Of a DNA stretch of 9,599 bases, positions 1-7,477 are shown one piece after another (position 1 is the stretch's first letter; each line of letters starts with the position of its first letter). The position numbers and the translations under genes are program-made. Location of the stretch: assembly GCA_002409375.1 (NCBI GenBank), contig DHNF01000027.1, positions 3,592 to 13,190 of the forward strand, written 5' to 3'. The notes under the pieces were generated by a model, which had not been told where the DNA came from, did no database searches, and saw only the letters and a program-made list of their open reading frames with translations. The DNA is from Ruminococcaceae bacterium UBA5423 (GTDB lineage Bacteria > Bacillota > Clostridia > Oscillospirales > Acutalibacteraceae).

Positions 1-292
1 GAAGCTCAACATCGGCCAACGAAGCGTCATAAATGCCGACATTAGCTGCAGCAATCGCACTTTCCAACATGTTTTTAATTGAACTGCCTTCCATGCCCTC
101 ACGATATATATCAATAATGCGATCAGAAATAACCTTAACGGCCATGCCGCTTGCAACATTGCCGCCTTTTGCGCCGCCCATGCCGTCACAAACAACGCAG
201 AACAACGCGTTATCGGACAGACTGCCGCATATAAACGCATCCTGGTTGCTTTCGCGAACGCGTCCGGTATCTGTCTTGCCGTATACGTTCAA
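1..292 (-). CDS. stp: PP2C-family Ser/Thr protein phosphatase, N-terminal part (cut by window edge)
   Basis: This is the first 97 codons of a Stp/PrpC-type PP2C phosphatase, a metal-dependent enzyme that removes phosphate from Ser/Thr residues and usually counteracts the PASTA-domain kinase PrkC/Stk. I translated it by hand. It begins M-N-V-Y-G-K-T-D-T-G-R-V-R-E-S-N-Q-D, the classic PP2C opening, where the Glu and Asp of RESNQD belong to the first motif. It then has VVCDGMGG near residues 35-42, whose Asp and Gly bind the Mn/Mg pair, followed by a helix rich in A, V and I. The only well-placed start is a TTG at 292-290, with GGGAGGAG five bases upstream. The gene starts 35 nt after the rlmN stop, so it is probably in the same transcript. 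The kinase gene would be expected just beyond the left edge, but that is inference. The family call is firm; the symbol follows the Firmicute gene order. Confidence 0.9.
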   Translation of the reverse strand, partial: MNVYGKTDTGRVRESNQDAFICGSLSDNALFCVVCDGMGGAKGGNVASGMAVKVISDRIIDIYREGMEGSSIKNMLESAIAAANVGIYDASLADVEL

Positions 293-297
293 GCTAT

Positions 298-307
298 CTC
301 CTCCCCC
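298..307 (-). promoter_or_regulatory. Ribosome binding site deciding the TTG start of the phosphatase gene
   Basis: Read on the minus strand, GGGGGAGGAG ends five bases before the TTG at 292-290. It is the strongest SD-like run in this gap. There is no competing ATG in frame before the PP2C opening motif, so this site fixes a non-ATG start. Confidence 0.75.
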
Positions 308-327
308 GGATATACTTACTTCAACCG

Positions 328-1359
328 CTAATTACCTCGCCTTAACTGGCCGCACGATGCATTAATATCAGCGCCCAATGTCCTCCTCATGGTTACGTTG
401 ATTCCGGCTTTGCCGAGAATGCCCATGAATGACCTTAGTCTTAAATCAGTGCTGCGGCGCTGACGGTATTCAGGCACGCTGTTAAGCGGGATAAGATTGA
501 CATGACATAACAGATTCTTAATACGAGACGCCAACTCCCGTGCACAATCGTCTGAATCGTTGACGCCGTCAATCATTGCATATTCAAACGAAACACGTCT
601 GCCTGTTGCGCTTGCATAATCACCGCAAGCTTTAAGCAAATCGGCCACAGGCCACTTGCGGTTTACCGGCATCAGTTGTGATCGTATAGCGTCGTTTGGC
701 GCGTGTAATGAAACTGACAAAGTAAGCTGCAACTTGTAATCCATTAGGCGATATATTTTATCCACAAGTCCGCAGGTGGAAATTGAAACATGTCGCATTC
801 CTATGTGTACACCGCCCGGTTCAGAAAGCATTTGCAAAAATCTTAACACATTGTCAAAATTGTCGAGGGGCTCGCCCATACCCATTAATACAATCGAGGA
901 TACTCGGATGTTATGGTCTGACTGTGCCGTTTCAATCTGCGCTATCATTTCGGACGCCTTAAGATTGCGCTCAAAACCATCAAGCCCTGTTGCACAAAAG
1001 CCGCATCCCATCTTGCAGCCCACCTGTGTGGACAGACATTGCGACCACCCGTGCTTATATCGCATTAAAACAGATTCTATATTCAGACCATCACAAAGCC
1101 TATAAAGGTATTTTACAGTATAATCACTGTCGGATACAAGCTTTTTTTCAATTTTTATATTAGGTATATAAAATTGCTTTTTTAACTGTTCTTTAAGCGT
1201 TGCGGGCAAATTGGCCATTTCGTCAATACTTGTAACACCTTTATCCAGCCAGTCTTTTATCTGCTTAGCACGGTATGCAGGCACTTGTATTACCGAAAGC
1301 CATGCATCCAAATCTTCCATTGTCATGGATTTTAAATCTGTGGGATATAAAGCAATCAC
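328..1359 (-). CDS. rlmN: 23S rRNA (adenine2503-C2)-methyltransferase RlmN
   Basis: This is a radical SAM methyltransferase that adds a methyl group to C2 of A2503 in the 23S peptidyl-transferase centre and, in some bacteria, to A37 of tRNA. It has 343 residues, normal for RlmN. The 4Fe-4S motif C115-x3-C119-x2-C122 (CKMGCGFC) is present. C336 in NASCGQL is the methyl-carrying cysteine, and C108 sits seven residues before the cluster, matching the second conserved cysteine of the E. coli enzyme. GMGEP at 160-164 is the SAM-binding motif. The N-terminal accessory domain (about 1-90) carries the usual SMT-EDL and YRAKQI motifs. The start is GTG, sharing GTGA with the rsmB stop; a 4 bp overlap implies coupled translation. 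ATG codons at residues 12 and 14 have no SD, and the family normally begins before the SMT motif. The Cfr resistance paralogue is unlikely given the housekeeping context and the length. Confidence 0.96.
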   Translation of the reverse strand: MIALYPTDLKSMTMEDLDAWLSVIQVPAYRAKQIKDWLDKGVTSIDEMANLPATLKEQLKKQFYIPNIKIEKKLVSDSDYTVKYLYRLCDGLNIESVLMRYKHGWSQCLSTQVGCKMGCGFCATGLDGFERNLKASEMIAQIETAQSDHNIRVSSIVLMGMGEPLDNFDNVLRFLQMLSEPGGVHIGMRHVSISTCGLVDKIYRLMDYKLQLTLSVSLHAPNDAIRSQLMPVNRKWPVADLLKACGDYASATGRRVSFEYAMIDGVNDSDDCARELASRIKNLLCHVNLIPLNSVPEYRQRRSTDLRLRSFMGILGKAGINVTMRRTLGADINASCGQLRRGN

Positions 1360-2708
1360 CTCGATTTTTCAAAGCCGGCGATAAAAAATCCGTCGGTGTG
1401 GTGTATTGTAGGAAATAATGTAATTTGATATGACGGCTGTTGCCCAAGGGCTTCAAAGCATTGTTTAATGGGCAAAATGCGCGGAGAAAAGTCTTTGTTC
1501 TCGGCCAAAAAGCGTGATGCGACCTGCTGGTTTTCGGGTGGGCTCAGCGTACATGTTGAATACTGGAGAACGCCGCCTGGGCGCACCATCATTGCCGATT
1601 GATGCAATATGTCGTATTGCAGACTGGGCAGACCGGCAAAGCTGCCAATAGGCTTATATTTTATTTCGGGCTTGCGCCGAATTACACCTAAACCGGAACA
1701 CGGAACATCACATAAAACCCTGTCAAACTTTTCAACATACTCCTTGGGACATTTTGCAGATCCGTCACGAACAGACGCGCTGACAATTTCCACGCCCATT
1801 TTTGATGCGCGCCGCTGCAAAGCGTCGCACTTGTTGGGGTAAATGTCAAAAGCTGCAATCTCACCCTCGTTTTCCATCATCATAGCGGCGGTTAGGCTTT
1901 TCCCACCAGGGGCTGCACATATGTCTGCCAGCCGTTCACCCGGCATTGTGCCAAGTGCCATCAGACATATCTGTGACGCCGCATCCTGATGATAATAACA
2001 GTTTTCCAATTTTTTATCAAGTCTTTTAAACTCAGCAGCATCCAATATGTCATAGCAGCCGGGCAAAAACGGGTGCCGGCTGTACTCAATCTTTACACTA
2101 TCCAAGGCATTTTCAAAATCCTTGCAGGTCATTTTTATGGTATTGACACGCACAGTTAACGGGGGTGCATCGTTTGTGATTTGTGCAAGCTTTGCCGCCA
2201 TATCGCTGCCATAAGCTTCACGCCAAAATTCAATTAGTGCTACGGGACACGATGTGCGTATTGAAATCCCTCGTTCATCATTGTGCAAATCGTCAAAGAT
2301 GCTGCTTTTTTCGCGCTGAATTGTGCGTAAAACCGCGTTAATATATCCTGTCGACCGCTCTTGCTTTAGTTCACGCGCAATACGCACGGTTTCATTAACA
2401 GCGGCTCTTGGCGGGATTCTGTCCATATATAGAAGCTGATAGCAGCCAAGCCTTAACAGCTCCAAAACAACGGGATGAATTTTTTTTAATTTTATACTTG
2501 AATGTTTTTCAATAACATAATCAAGCGTAATTAAACGCTCAGTAACGCCATATACAAGGCGCGAAATCAATGCCCTTTCAGCAGGAGCAAGAGAAGACAA
2601 GCGACTATCACTTAAAACGTTATCCAGCACGATGTTGGAGTAGCCGCCCTCCCGATTTATACGGATAAGAGACTTTACGGCATGGCGGCGAGCATCACCT
2701 GCTGTCAT
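1356..2708 (-). CDS. rsmB: 16S rRNA (cytosine967-C5)-methyltransferase RsmB
   Basis: This enzyme methylates C5 of C967 in 16S rRNA using SAM before 30S assembly. The 450-residue length is typical. Residues 1-130 form the NusB-like RNA-binding domain (ARRHAVKSL opening, PPRAAVNETVRIAR at 99-112, GYINAVLR at 121-128). A linker follows, with LTVRVNT at 184-190. The Rossmann methyltransferase domain has motif I ADICAAPGGKS at 261-271, motif IV DVPCSGLGVIRRKPE at 334-348, and motif VI YSTCTL at 383-388. C386 of the TC motif is the expected nucleophile that attacks C6 of the cytosine, and C337 of PCSG the expected release cysteine. The ATG start overlaps the upstream protease stop (ATGA) and has GGGGGAGAAG directly upstream. 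The stop overlaps the rlmN GTG. It therefore lies between two coupled partners, and two rRNA methyltransferases are made in sequence. Confidence 0.96.
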   Translation of the reverse strand: MTAGDARRHAVKSLIRINREGGYSNIVLDNVLSDSRLSSLAPAERALISRLVYGVTERLITLDYVIEKHSSIKLKKIHPVVLELLRLGCYQLLYMDRIPPRAAVNETVRIARELKQERSTGYINAVLRTIQREKSSIFDDLHNDERGISIRTSCPVALIEFWREAYGSDMAAKLAQITNDAPPLTVRVNTIKMTCKDFENALDSVKIEYSRHPFLPGCYDILDAAEFKRLDKKLENCYYHQDAASQICLMALGTMPGERLADICAAPGGKSLTAAMMMENEGEIAAFDIYPNKCDALQRRASKMGVEIVSASVRDGSAKCPKEYVEKFDRVLCDVPCSGLGVIRRKPEIKYKPIGSFAGLPSLQYDILHQSAMMVRPGGVLQYSTCTLSPPENQQVASRFLAENKDFSPRILPIKQCFEALGQQPSYQITLFPTIHHTDGFFIAGFEKSR

Positions 2709-3403
2709 CTTCTCCCCCGGCCGCGTCCCGAAACGATAAGAAGCAGGCGCAAAAAGCTCATCAATGACACCAACAAGGCTGCAACATATGTCAGCGCTGC
2801 AGCAGTCAAAACCTTTCTTGCACCTACGAGCTCTTCTTTTGTTAAAATCCCCTGAGAATCCAAAGCCCGCAATGCCCTTGCACTTGCGTTATACTCAACC
2901 GGCAAAGTTATTAGCTGAAAAAGAACAGCTACTCCAAAAAACAAAACACCGATAAAAGCCAAGTAATCATTGCCAAACAAAAGTCCCGCAATAACAAGAT
3001 AGGGTGAAATTGAAGATGCAAACCGCGTGGTCGGCAAAATGGCCGCGCGCACCTTTATCGGTCCGTACCCTTCGGCATATTGAAGTGCATGCCCCGTTTC
3101 ATGCGCCGCAACGCCGATTGCTGCAATTGAGCGCTCGGGTCCTACTGTCTGCGATAGCCTGATCACATTGCTGCGTGGGTCATAATGATCGGTCATCGAG
3201 CCCTGTACGGTTTCAACAGGCACAGAGATTTTGTTTATCTGCTGAATAGTCATGCTTGCATCACGCCCGCTCATTCCACTGCGGGTGCCGATTTTACTAT
3301 ATTTTGCAAAAGTACTTTTAACCTTGATTTGCGCCCAAACCGCAATGAGCAACGCGGGCATAACAAGTATTAAATACCATCCATCCCAAAAAAATAAGGG
3401 CAT
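2705..3403 (-). CDS. yugP: YugP-like membrane zinc metallopeptidase (Zn_peptidase_2 family)
   Basis: This is a small integral membrane protein of the YugP family, putative zinc proteases whose substrate is unknown. From the ATG at 3403 it has 232 residues. A hydrophobic N-terminal segment (about 9-24) is followed by a soluble part with DHYDPRSNVIRLS at 72-84, a family signature. The metal site HETGH lies at 101-105, with E102 the catalytic base. Further membrane segments lie around 135-168 and 203-224, with LPVEYNASARA at 167-177 supplying the likely third zinc ligand, E170. The C-terminus is basic (RGRGRR). An ATG three codons upstream (3412) is possible, but GAAAGG touches it directly, whereas the spacing to the 3403 ATG is about nine bases and the protein then begins like its relatives. 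It overlaps rsmB by four bases. The function is not known; its place in a translation operon does not reveal it. Confidence 0.87.
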   Translation of the reverse strand: MPLFFWDGWYLILVMPALLIAVWAQIKVKSTFAKYSKIGTRSGMSGRDASMTIQQINKISVPVETVQGSMTDHYDPRSNVIRLSQTVGPERSIAAIGVAAHETGHALQYAEGYGPIKVRAAILPTTRFASSISPYLVIAGLLFGNDYLAFIGVLFFGVAVLFQLITLPVEYNASARALRALDSQGILTKEELVGARKVLTAAALTYVAALLVSLMSFLRLLLIVSGRGRGRR

Positions 3404-3430
3404 ATTTTTCATCCTTTCTATCTGAATAGT

Positions 3431-3462
3431 ATTATAACCGAATTTTGTTAAAATTGTGTAAA
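3431..3462 (-). promoter_or_regulatory. Possible internal promoter ahead of the yugP-like gene
   Basis: In the AT-rich gap after fmt, the minus strand holds a perfect TATAAT at 3436-3431, about 27 nt before the protease start. The best -35-like hexamer is TTTACA at 3462-3457. The spacer is 20 bases, longer than the usual 16-18, and there is no extended TG. The -10 box is convincing but the -35 is poorly spaced, so this is a weak call. It could let yugP, rsmB, rlmN and the phosphatase gene be transcribed separately from the upstream genes. Confidence 0.35.
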
Positions 3463-3470
3463 CACAAATT
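3451..3470. repeat. Imperfect 20 bp palindrome in the fmt-yugP gap, possible operator
   Basis: The core is TTGTGT, two bases (AA), then ACACAA, at 3454-3467. Outside one mismatched pair, two further A/T pairs extend the arms to 3451 and 3470. It overlaps the TTTACA element of the possible promoter, where a repressor site would be expected. The TTGTG/CACAA half-sites recall Rex operators, but the spacing is four bases rather than eight. The arms are too AT-rich and lack a U tract in the right place for a terminator. No specific regulator can be assigned. Confidence 0.35.
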
Positions 3471-3481
3471 GTATACTATAT

Positions 3482-3493
3482 TAAACCGGTTTA
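3482..3493. repeat. Perfect 12 bp palindrome over the fmt stop codon
   Basis: TAAACCGGTTTA reads the same on both strands, and its minus-strand copy includes the TAA stop of fmt. There is no loop, so it is not a useful RNA hairpin. It may be a protein-binding site or chance. Confidence 0.3.
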
Positions 3494-4423
3494 TCCGACA
3501 AAACATGACCCCACCGCTATCGGGTGGCCGAGCAAAAATAAATCAGAAGACATCTTTTTTGCACCCTCAAGCTGTACCTCAAGCAGCTGCAAAGCGGTGT
3601 TATTGCCGCAGGCAATTGTCAAAGGCGAAGTTTTTAGTACGGTTCCCGCAAGAGCATCACAACTGCAATCGTCGGGGTGCGAGCGATGAATTTTTAATTT
3701 TTTTGTACCAAAAGTAGTGTGAGCAGATGGCCACGGATTAAGCCCACGCACTTGGTTGTGTATTTCATTTGCAGATCTTAGCCAATCAATTGGGCTTAAG
3801 TCACGGGTTAATATGGGAGCATAGCTTGAAGCCGAGTCGTCCTGCTTTTGGCGTTCGATCGTTCCCTTTTCAAGGCAATCAAGGGTTTTTGAAAGTGCGA
3901 TTGCACCCTCGTCAGCAAGAACCACGCTCAGCTCTTGGGCAGTCATGCCGGGTGGTATCGTTACGCTTCGCTTTAATAGTATATCACCGGTATCAAGCCC
4001 CTCATCCATATACATTGTCGTTACACCGGTTTGTGTTTCGCCGTTCAGTATTGCCCACTGTATCGGAGCAGCGCCGCGGTACTTAGGCAAAAGTGAGGCG
4101 TGTACATTAATGCAACCGAATTTTGGCAGTGCCAAAACTTCAGGCGGCAAAAGCCTCCCGAATGCCACCACAACAAAAACATCGGCGTCACATTCACAAA
4201 GGCGTTCTAATGCCTGTGGATTATTTTTTAGTGTATTTGGCTGGTACACATCGATCCCGTAAGATACAGCGCATTGCTTTACCGGAGGCGGCGTCATTAC
4301 AAACTTGCGACCCTTAGGCTTATCCTCCTGCGTTACCACCATAACCACATCATGCCCGTCCGAAACAAGCCTATTCAAACTTAAAACGGCAAATTCCGGT
4401 GTTCCCATAAAAACAACCTTCAA
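3491..4423 (-). CDS. fmt: Methionyl-tRNA formyltransferase
   Basis: This enzyme transfers the formyl group from 10-formyl-tetrahydrofolate to the amino group of Met on initiator tRNA. The 310-residue length is typical. The N-terminal Rossmann domain opens with VVFMGTPEFAV. The catalytic triad matches E. coli numbering: N106 and H108 in INVHASLLPKYRGAAPI, and D144 in MDEGLDTGDIL. The loop DKPKGR at 34-39 lies in the region that contacts the tRNA acceptor end. The C-terminal OB-like domain begins around residue 205, with VRGLNPWPSAHT at 225-236. The start is a TTG at 4423-4421; GGAGG lies ten bases upstream, no in-frame ATG precedes MGTPEF, and starting later would remove the first beta strand. 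It follows def by 20 nt, the very common def-fmt pairing in which one enzyme adds the formyl group that the other removes. Confidence 0.97.
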   Translation of the reverse strand: MKVVFMGTPEFAVLSLNRLVSDGHDVVMVVTQEDKPKGRKFVMTPPPVKQCAVSYGIDVYQPNTLKNNPQALERLCECDADVFVVVAFGRLLPPEVLALPKFGCINVHASLLPKYRGAAPIQWAILNGETQTGVTTMYMDEGLDTGDILLKRSVTIPPGMTAQELSVVLADEGAIALSKTLDCLEKGTIERQKQDDSASSYAPILTRDLSPIDWLRSANEIHNQVRGLNPWPSAHTTFGTKKLKIHRSHPDDCSCDALAGTVLKTSPLTIACGNNTALQLLEVQLEGAKKMSSDLFLLGHPIAVGSCFVG

Positions 4424-4433
4424 GCTTAAACAA

Positions 4434-4438
4434 CCTCC
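4434..4438 (-). promoter_or_regulatory. Ribosome binding site deciding the TTG start of fmt
   Basis: GGAGG on the minus strand, ten bases before the TTG start, lies in the 20 nt def-fmt gap. It supports the non-ATG start, because the only nearby ATG is the sixth codon, inside the conserved MGTPEF motif. Confidence 0.7.
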
Positions 4439-4443
4439 AATTA

Positions 4444-4905
4444 TTACAACTCGTCATCATCAAGCATACGAATAACATGCTGTTTGAAAATAATCCCGTC
4501 AAGATGGTCGCTTTCATGGCAAATACAGCGTGCCTTAAGTCCGTCACCCTCAACGGTGATTTGCTTGCCAAATCGGTCCTGGGCCTTAATTTTAACATAA
4601 GCCGGACGCCGTGTAATTCCGTATTCTCCCGGGCATGAAAGACATCCCTCTACATCTTCTTGTTTGCCCTTTTTCTTTATATATTCAGGGTTGATGACTT
4701 CGATTACTCCGTCACCAAAATCCATTATGAATAGACGACGCAATACCCCTACTTGTGGGGCAGCCAAGCCGACGCCGTCGGCCTTGTGCATGGTTTCAGC
4801 CATATCGTCAAGGAGTTGCCACAAACGCTCGTTGAATTCAGTAACCAGACGGCTTTTTTTGTGAAGCAGCTCCTCATCTTGATTTAATATATTGCGAATT
4901 GCCAT
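4444..4905 (-). CDS. def: Peptide deformylase
   Basis: This metalloenzyme removes the N-formyl group from nascent proteins at the ribosome exit. From the ATG at 4905 it has 153 residues. The three family motifs are all present: GVGLAAPQ at 44-51, EGCLS at 86-90 with metal ligand C88, and HESDH at 130-134 with ligands H130 and H134 and catalytic E131. Clostridial enzymes usually have a hydrophobic residue where this one has Ser132 in HExDH; the ligands themselves are intact. A GTG three codons upstream (4914) also opens the frame, but it overlaps the SD, and AAAGGG is eight bases from the ATG. Relatives also begin MAIRNIL. It sits 39 nt after priA and 20 nt before fmt. The C-terminus is short and acidic (DDDEL). 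Confidence 0.96.
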   Translation of the reverse strand: MAIRNILNQDEELLHKKSRLVTEFNERLWQLLDDMAETMHKADGVGLAAPQVGVLRRLFIMDFGDGVIEVINPEYIKKKGKQEDVEGCLSCPGEYGITRRPAYVKIKAQDRFGKQITVEGDGLKARCICHESDHLDGIIFKQHVIRMLDDDEL

Positions 4906-4944
4906 ATAAAACACCCTTTCATATTATATGTAGTCACAACTCTC

Positions 4945-7407
4945 TCACATTATTCCGCACGGATTGATATCAACAAAAACCGTTACCGACTTGTTTTCAG
5001 CCGAGCGCGCAAACTGAGTAATAAGCTCGGATATCATTTCGCGCATCGCCGTATTATTACGCATTTTCATCAAAAGCTTATAGCGGTATTTACCTGCAAC
5101 GCGGCTTACGAAGGCAGGAGTAGGATCAAGAACAATTACCGGAAGATCAGTTTGTTGTGTTGCTGATTTTCGCAACAATGTTAAAAACCTGAACGCTGCC
5201 CTTTTTACCTCCTGCTCGTCAAGTCCCGTAAATCCGAACATGCATAAATCGGTATAAGGAGGATATTTCATCATTTTGCGTGCAGCAATTTCTATTTCGA
5301 AAAAAGCATGGTAATCTTGTCGTGCCGCAAGCTCGATTACATGGTTTTCGGGAGTAAAGGTTTGAATCAATGCTTTGCCTGCGGTATCGCGCCGACCTGC
5401 GCGTCCCACAACCTGTGTAAGCAACGCAAATGTGCTTTCAAAACTTCTGAAATCATCAGCATATAACGACTGGTCGGCGGAAAGCACGCCGACCAGACCA
5501 ACATTAGGAAAATCAAGTCCTTTGGCAACCATTTGCGTGCCTATCATTATGTCATATTCACCGTTTGCAAACCTGGTGAAATTTTTTTCATATGCAAACC
5601 GTGACATTGTTACATCTGTGTCCATTCTCAAAACGGAAGCGTTGGGAAAAATCTGCTCAAGCTCATACTGCGCGCGCTGTGTACCGAGTCCAGAATATCG
5701 GATTTTTGTGGATTCGCATTCAGGGCACTGACTTACCGGTTGCTGTGAATGCCCGCAATAATGACACATAAGCCTCCCGTTCGCGCGGTGGTAATTGAGG
5801 CTGATGCTGCATGAAGGGCATGTGATAACATTGCCGCACGAACGACAAGATACAAAGGTATGATATCCGCGGCGGTTAAGAAGTAAAATCACCTGCTGCC
5901 CCTGACTCAACATGCTGTCAATTTCTTCTTTTAGCCGAACACTGACAATGCCGCCTGCCACCGCTTCAGTTTGTGCGCGCATATCAACAATTTCGACTTT
6001 TGGCAGCTGTGCTTTTCCAAAGCGTTCGGTCAGCTTTTGAAAATAATATCTTCCCGTAATAGCGGCATGATAAGTTTCGACTGAAGGAGTGGCCGACGCA
6101 AGCAGCAAAAGTGCTTTGTGTCTTACGCAGCGAAAACGAGCTACATCGCGGGCATGGTACCTTGGCGACGATTCGGATTTATAGGTGTGTTCCTGCTCCT
6201 CATCCATTATTATAAGCCCAATATTTTGAGCCGGAGCAAAAACTGCCGAACGGGTTCCGACAATTATTTGCGCGTCGCCTCGCCGAATGCGCTTCCATTC
6301 GTCTGTTCTCTCACCTATTGCAAGTCCACTATGCAGCACTGCAACTCTGTTACCATATTTTTTAATAAAAAGTTTAAGCATCTGCGGTGTTAACGAAATT
6401 TCAGGCACAAGTACAATCACCTGCCGGCCGTCGGCAATAACACAGTCAATCAAATTCATATATACCTGTGTTTTGCCACTTCCCGTAACGCCATAAAGCA
6501 GCGATGCCGCAGGCGATCCGCTTTTATACAGTGTCAAAAGCTTATTGAATGCAAGCTGCTGTTCATTGCTTAACTCCGCCGACTCTATTTCGGGTTTTGA
6601 AACATTATTGGTAAAAGGCGTGCGCAGCACTTCGCTTTCAAAGCATTCTACTAATCCCTTTTTTTCAAGTGCCCTTACAACGGCATCGGTTACAGAACAA
6701 AAATACCCTATTTCGCGCACCGACGCACAATCGACATCCAAAAGCAGCCTTAACACACTTTTTTGCTTAGCAGTACACAGTTTGCCTTCAATTGCCTGGA
6801 CCAACGTGTCGGGGTCCACGGCCGGACGCACCATGCGTACCGTAGCGTCTCCAATACGTCGAAATGCATCATCGGAGCGAACCAATGCACCCATGTGCAC
6901 CAGCCGCTCCGGCAAATCAGTGTCAGTATCAAGGCCTATTTTTGATAAAAGTCGTTCGCGGTCAATACCATTTTTATATCCCGCGACACACGAATAAACT
7001 GCCCGCTGTTCCACCGTCATCGAACCTGTAATTTTTGATTCACTTACCGCTTTGTAAACAGGCTTAATACGCATATAAAGACCTGTCGGCAACATTGCGC
7101 GCACAGCGTCGAACAGACCGCAAAATGTGCGCTGTTTTATCCAGATAGCCAAGTCCATTAACTCGTCGTTAATCAGCGGATTTTTGTCAATCACGGAATA
7201 TACAGGCTTAAGCTTTTCGACATCAGGTGCGGTGTCATATTCGACAACAATACCTTGGCGCTTTCGGTTGCCGCCCCCGAAAGGCACAATAACCCGACAG
7301 CCGCGCCGGACATTGCCGATAGATTCGGGAACATAATAATCGTAAAGTCTGTCGAAATGAAATGCTGCCTGCTCAACAGCAATTTTTGCCACCTTTGGCA
7401 GCACCAT
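4945..7407 (-). CDS. priA: Primosomal protein N' (replication restart helicase PriA)
   Basis: This 3'-5' DNA helicase recognises stalled forks and reloads the replicative helicase. It has 820 residues from the ATG at 7407 (822 from the ATG at 7413); the numbers here use the longer form. The N-terminal DNA-binding domain (about 1-110) has the typical FDRLYDYYVP motif. The SF2 helicase core has Walker A GVTGSGKT at 308-315, DEEQEH at 404-409 (the Firmicute form of the DEEH box), and ASATPS at 439-444. Eight cysteines in four CxxC pairs (523/526, 532/535, 550/553, 563/566) form the two zinc sites. Motif V is GTQMVAKGLDFPNV (625-638) and motif VI is QVVGRAGR (667-674). The C-terminal domain ends VDINPCGIM. 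AAGGAG is eight bases from the 7407 ATG but only two from the 7413 ATG, so I prefer the former. The gene lies 70 nt after rpoZ. Confidence 0.97.
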   Translation of the reverse strand: MVLPKVAKIAVEQAAFHFDRLYDYYVPESIGNVRRGCRVIVPFGGGNRKRQGIVVEYDTAPDVEKLKPVYSVIDKNPLINDELMDLAIWIKQRTFCGLFDAVRAMLPTGLYMRIKPVYKAVSESKITGSMTVEQRAVYSCVAGYKNGIDRERLLSKIGLDTDTDLPERLVHMGALVRSDDAFRRIGDATVRMVRPAVDPDTLVQAIEGKLCTAKQKSVLRLLLDVDCASVREIGYFCSVTDAVVRALEKKGLVECFESEVLRTPFTNNVSKPEIESAELSNEQQLAFNKLLTLYKSGSPAASLLYGVTGSGKTQVYMNLIDCVIADGRQVIVLVPEISLTPQMLKLFIKKYGNRVAVLHSGLAIGERTDEWKRIRRGDAQIIVGTRSAVFAPAQNIGLIIMDEEQEHTYKSESSPRYHARDVARFRCVRHKALLLLASATPSVETYHAAITGRYYFQKLTERFGKAQLPKVEIVDMRAQTEAVAGGIVSVRLKEEIDSMLSQGQQVILLLNRRGYHTFVSCRSCGNVITCPSCSISLNYHRANGRLMCHYCGHSQQPVSQCPECESTKIRYSGLGTQRAQYELEQIFPNASVLRMDTDVTMSRFAYEKNFTRFANGEYDIMIGTQMVAKGLDFPNVGLVGVLSADQSLYADDFRSFESTFALLTQVVGRAGRRDTAGKALIQTFTPENHVIELAARQDYHAFFEIEIAARKMMKYPPYTDLCMFGFTGLDEQEVKRAAFRFLTLLRKSATQQTDLPVIVLDPTPAFVSRVAGKYRYKLLMKMRNNTAMREMISELITQFARSAENKSVTVFVDINPCGIM

Positions 7408-7477
7408 TTTCATCTCTCCTTTGACTTAAAGCCATTGCGAAATGCACGGGTGACCACAGGTTTGTATTCTGCGGCAT

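Noticed and set aside
33..365. 110-codon open frame on the plus strand at the left edge
   Set aside because: It lies opposite the PP2C gene, whose minus-strand frame has clear motifs (RESNQD, DGMGG) and an SD.
328..1359. Cfr antibiotic-resistance methyltransferase instead of RlmN
   Set aside because: The gene sits in the conserved housekeeping position, and its length and N-terminal domain fit RlmN.
3441..3455. AATTTT-GTT-AAAATT hairpin as a terminator after fmt
   Set aside because: The stem is entirely A/T with no GC core and no U tract behind it on the minus strand; it would not terminate efficiently.
3451..3470. Rex (redox regulator) operator
   Set aside because: Half-sites TTGTG and CACAA are present, but the spacing is four bases instead of the eight in the Rex consensus, so a Rex call is not supported.
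3445..3717. Plus-strand open frame starting in the fmt-yugP gap
   Set aside because: Most of it is antisense to the fmt C-terminal domain and it has no SD or similarity that I recognise.
6545..6997. 150-codon open frame on the plus strand opposite priA
   Set aside because: Antisense to the conserved priA frame, Ser/Thr-rich, no family features; a compositional shadow.
7408..7477. Degraded coaBC or a small gene between rpoZ and priA
   Set aside because: Only 70 bases, no codon-like pattern, and no frame with an SD that does not run into priA.
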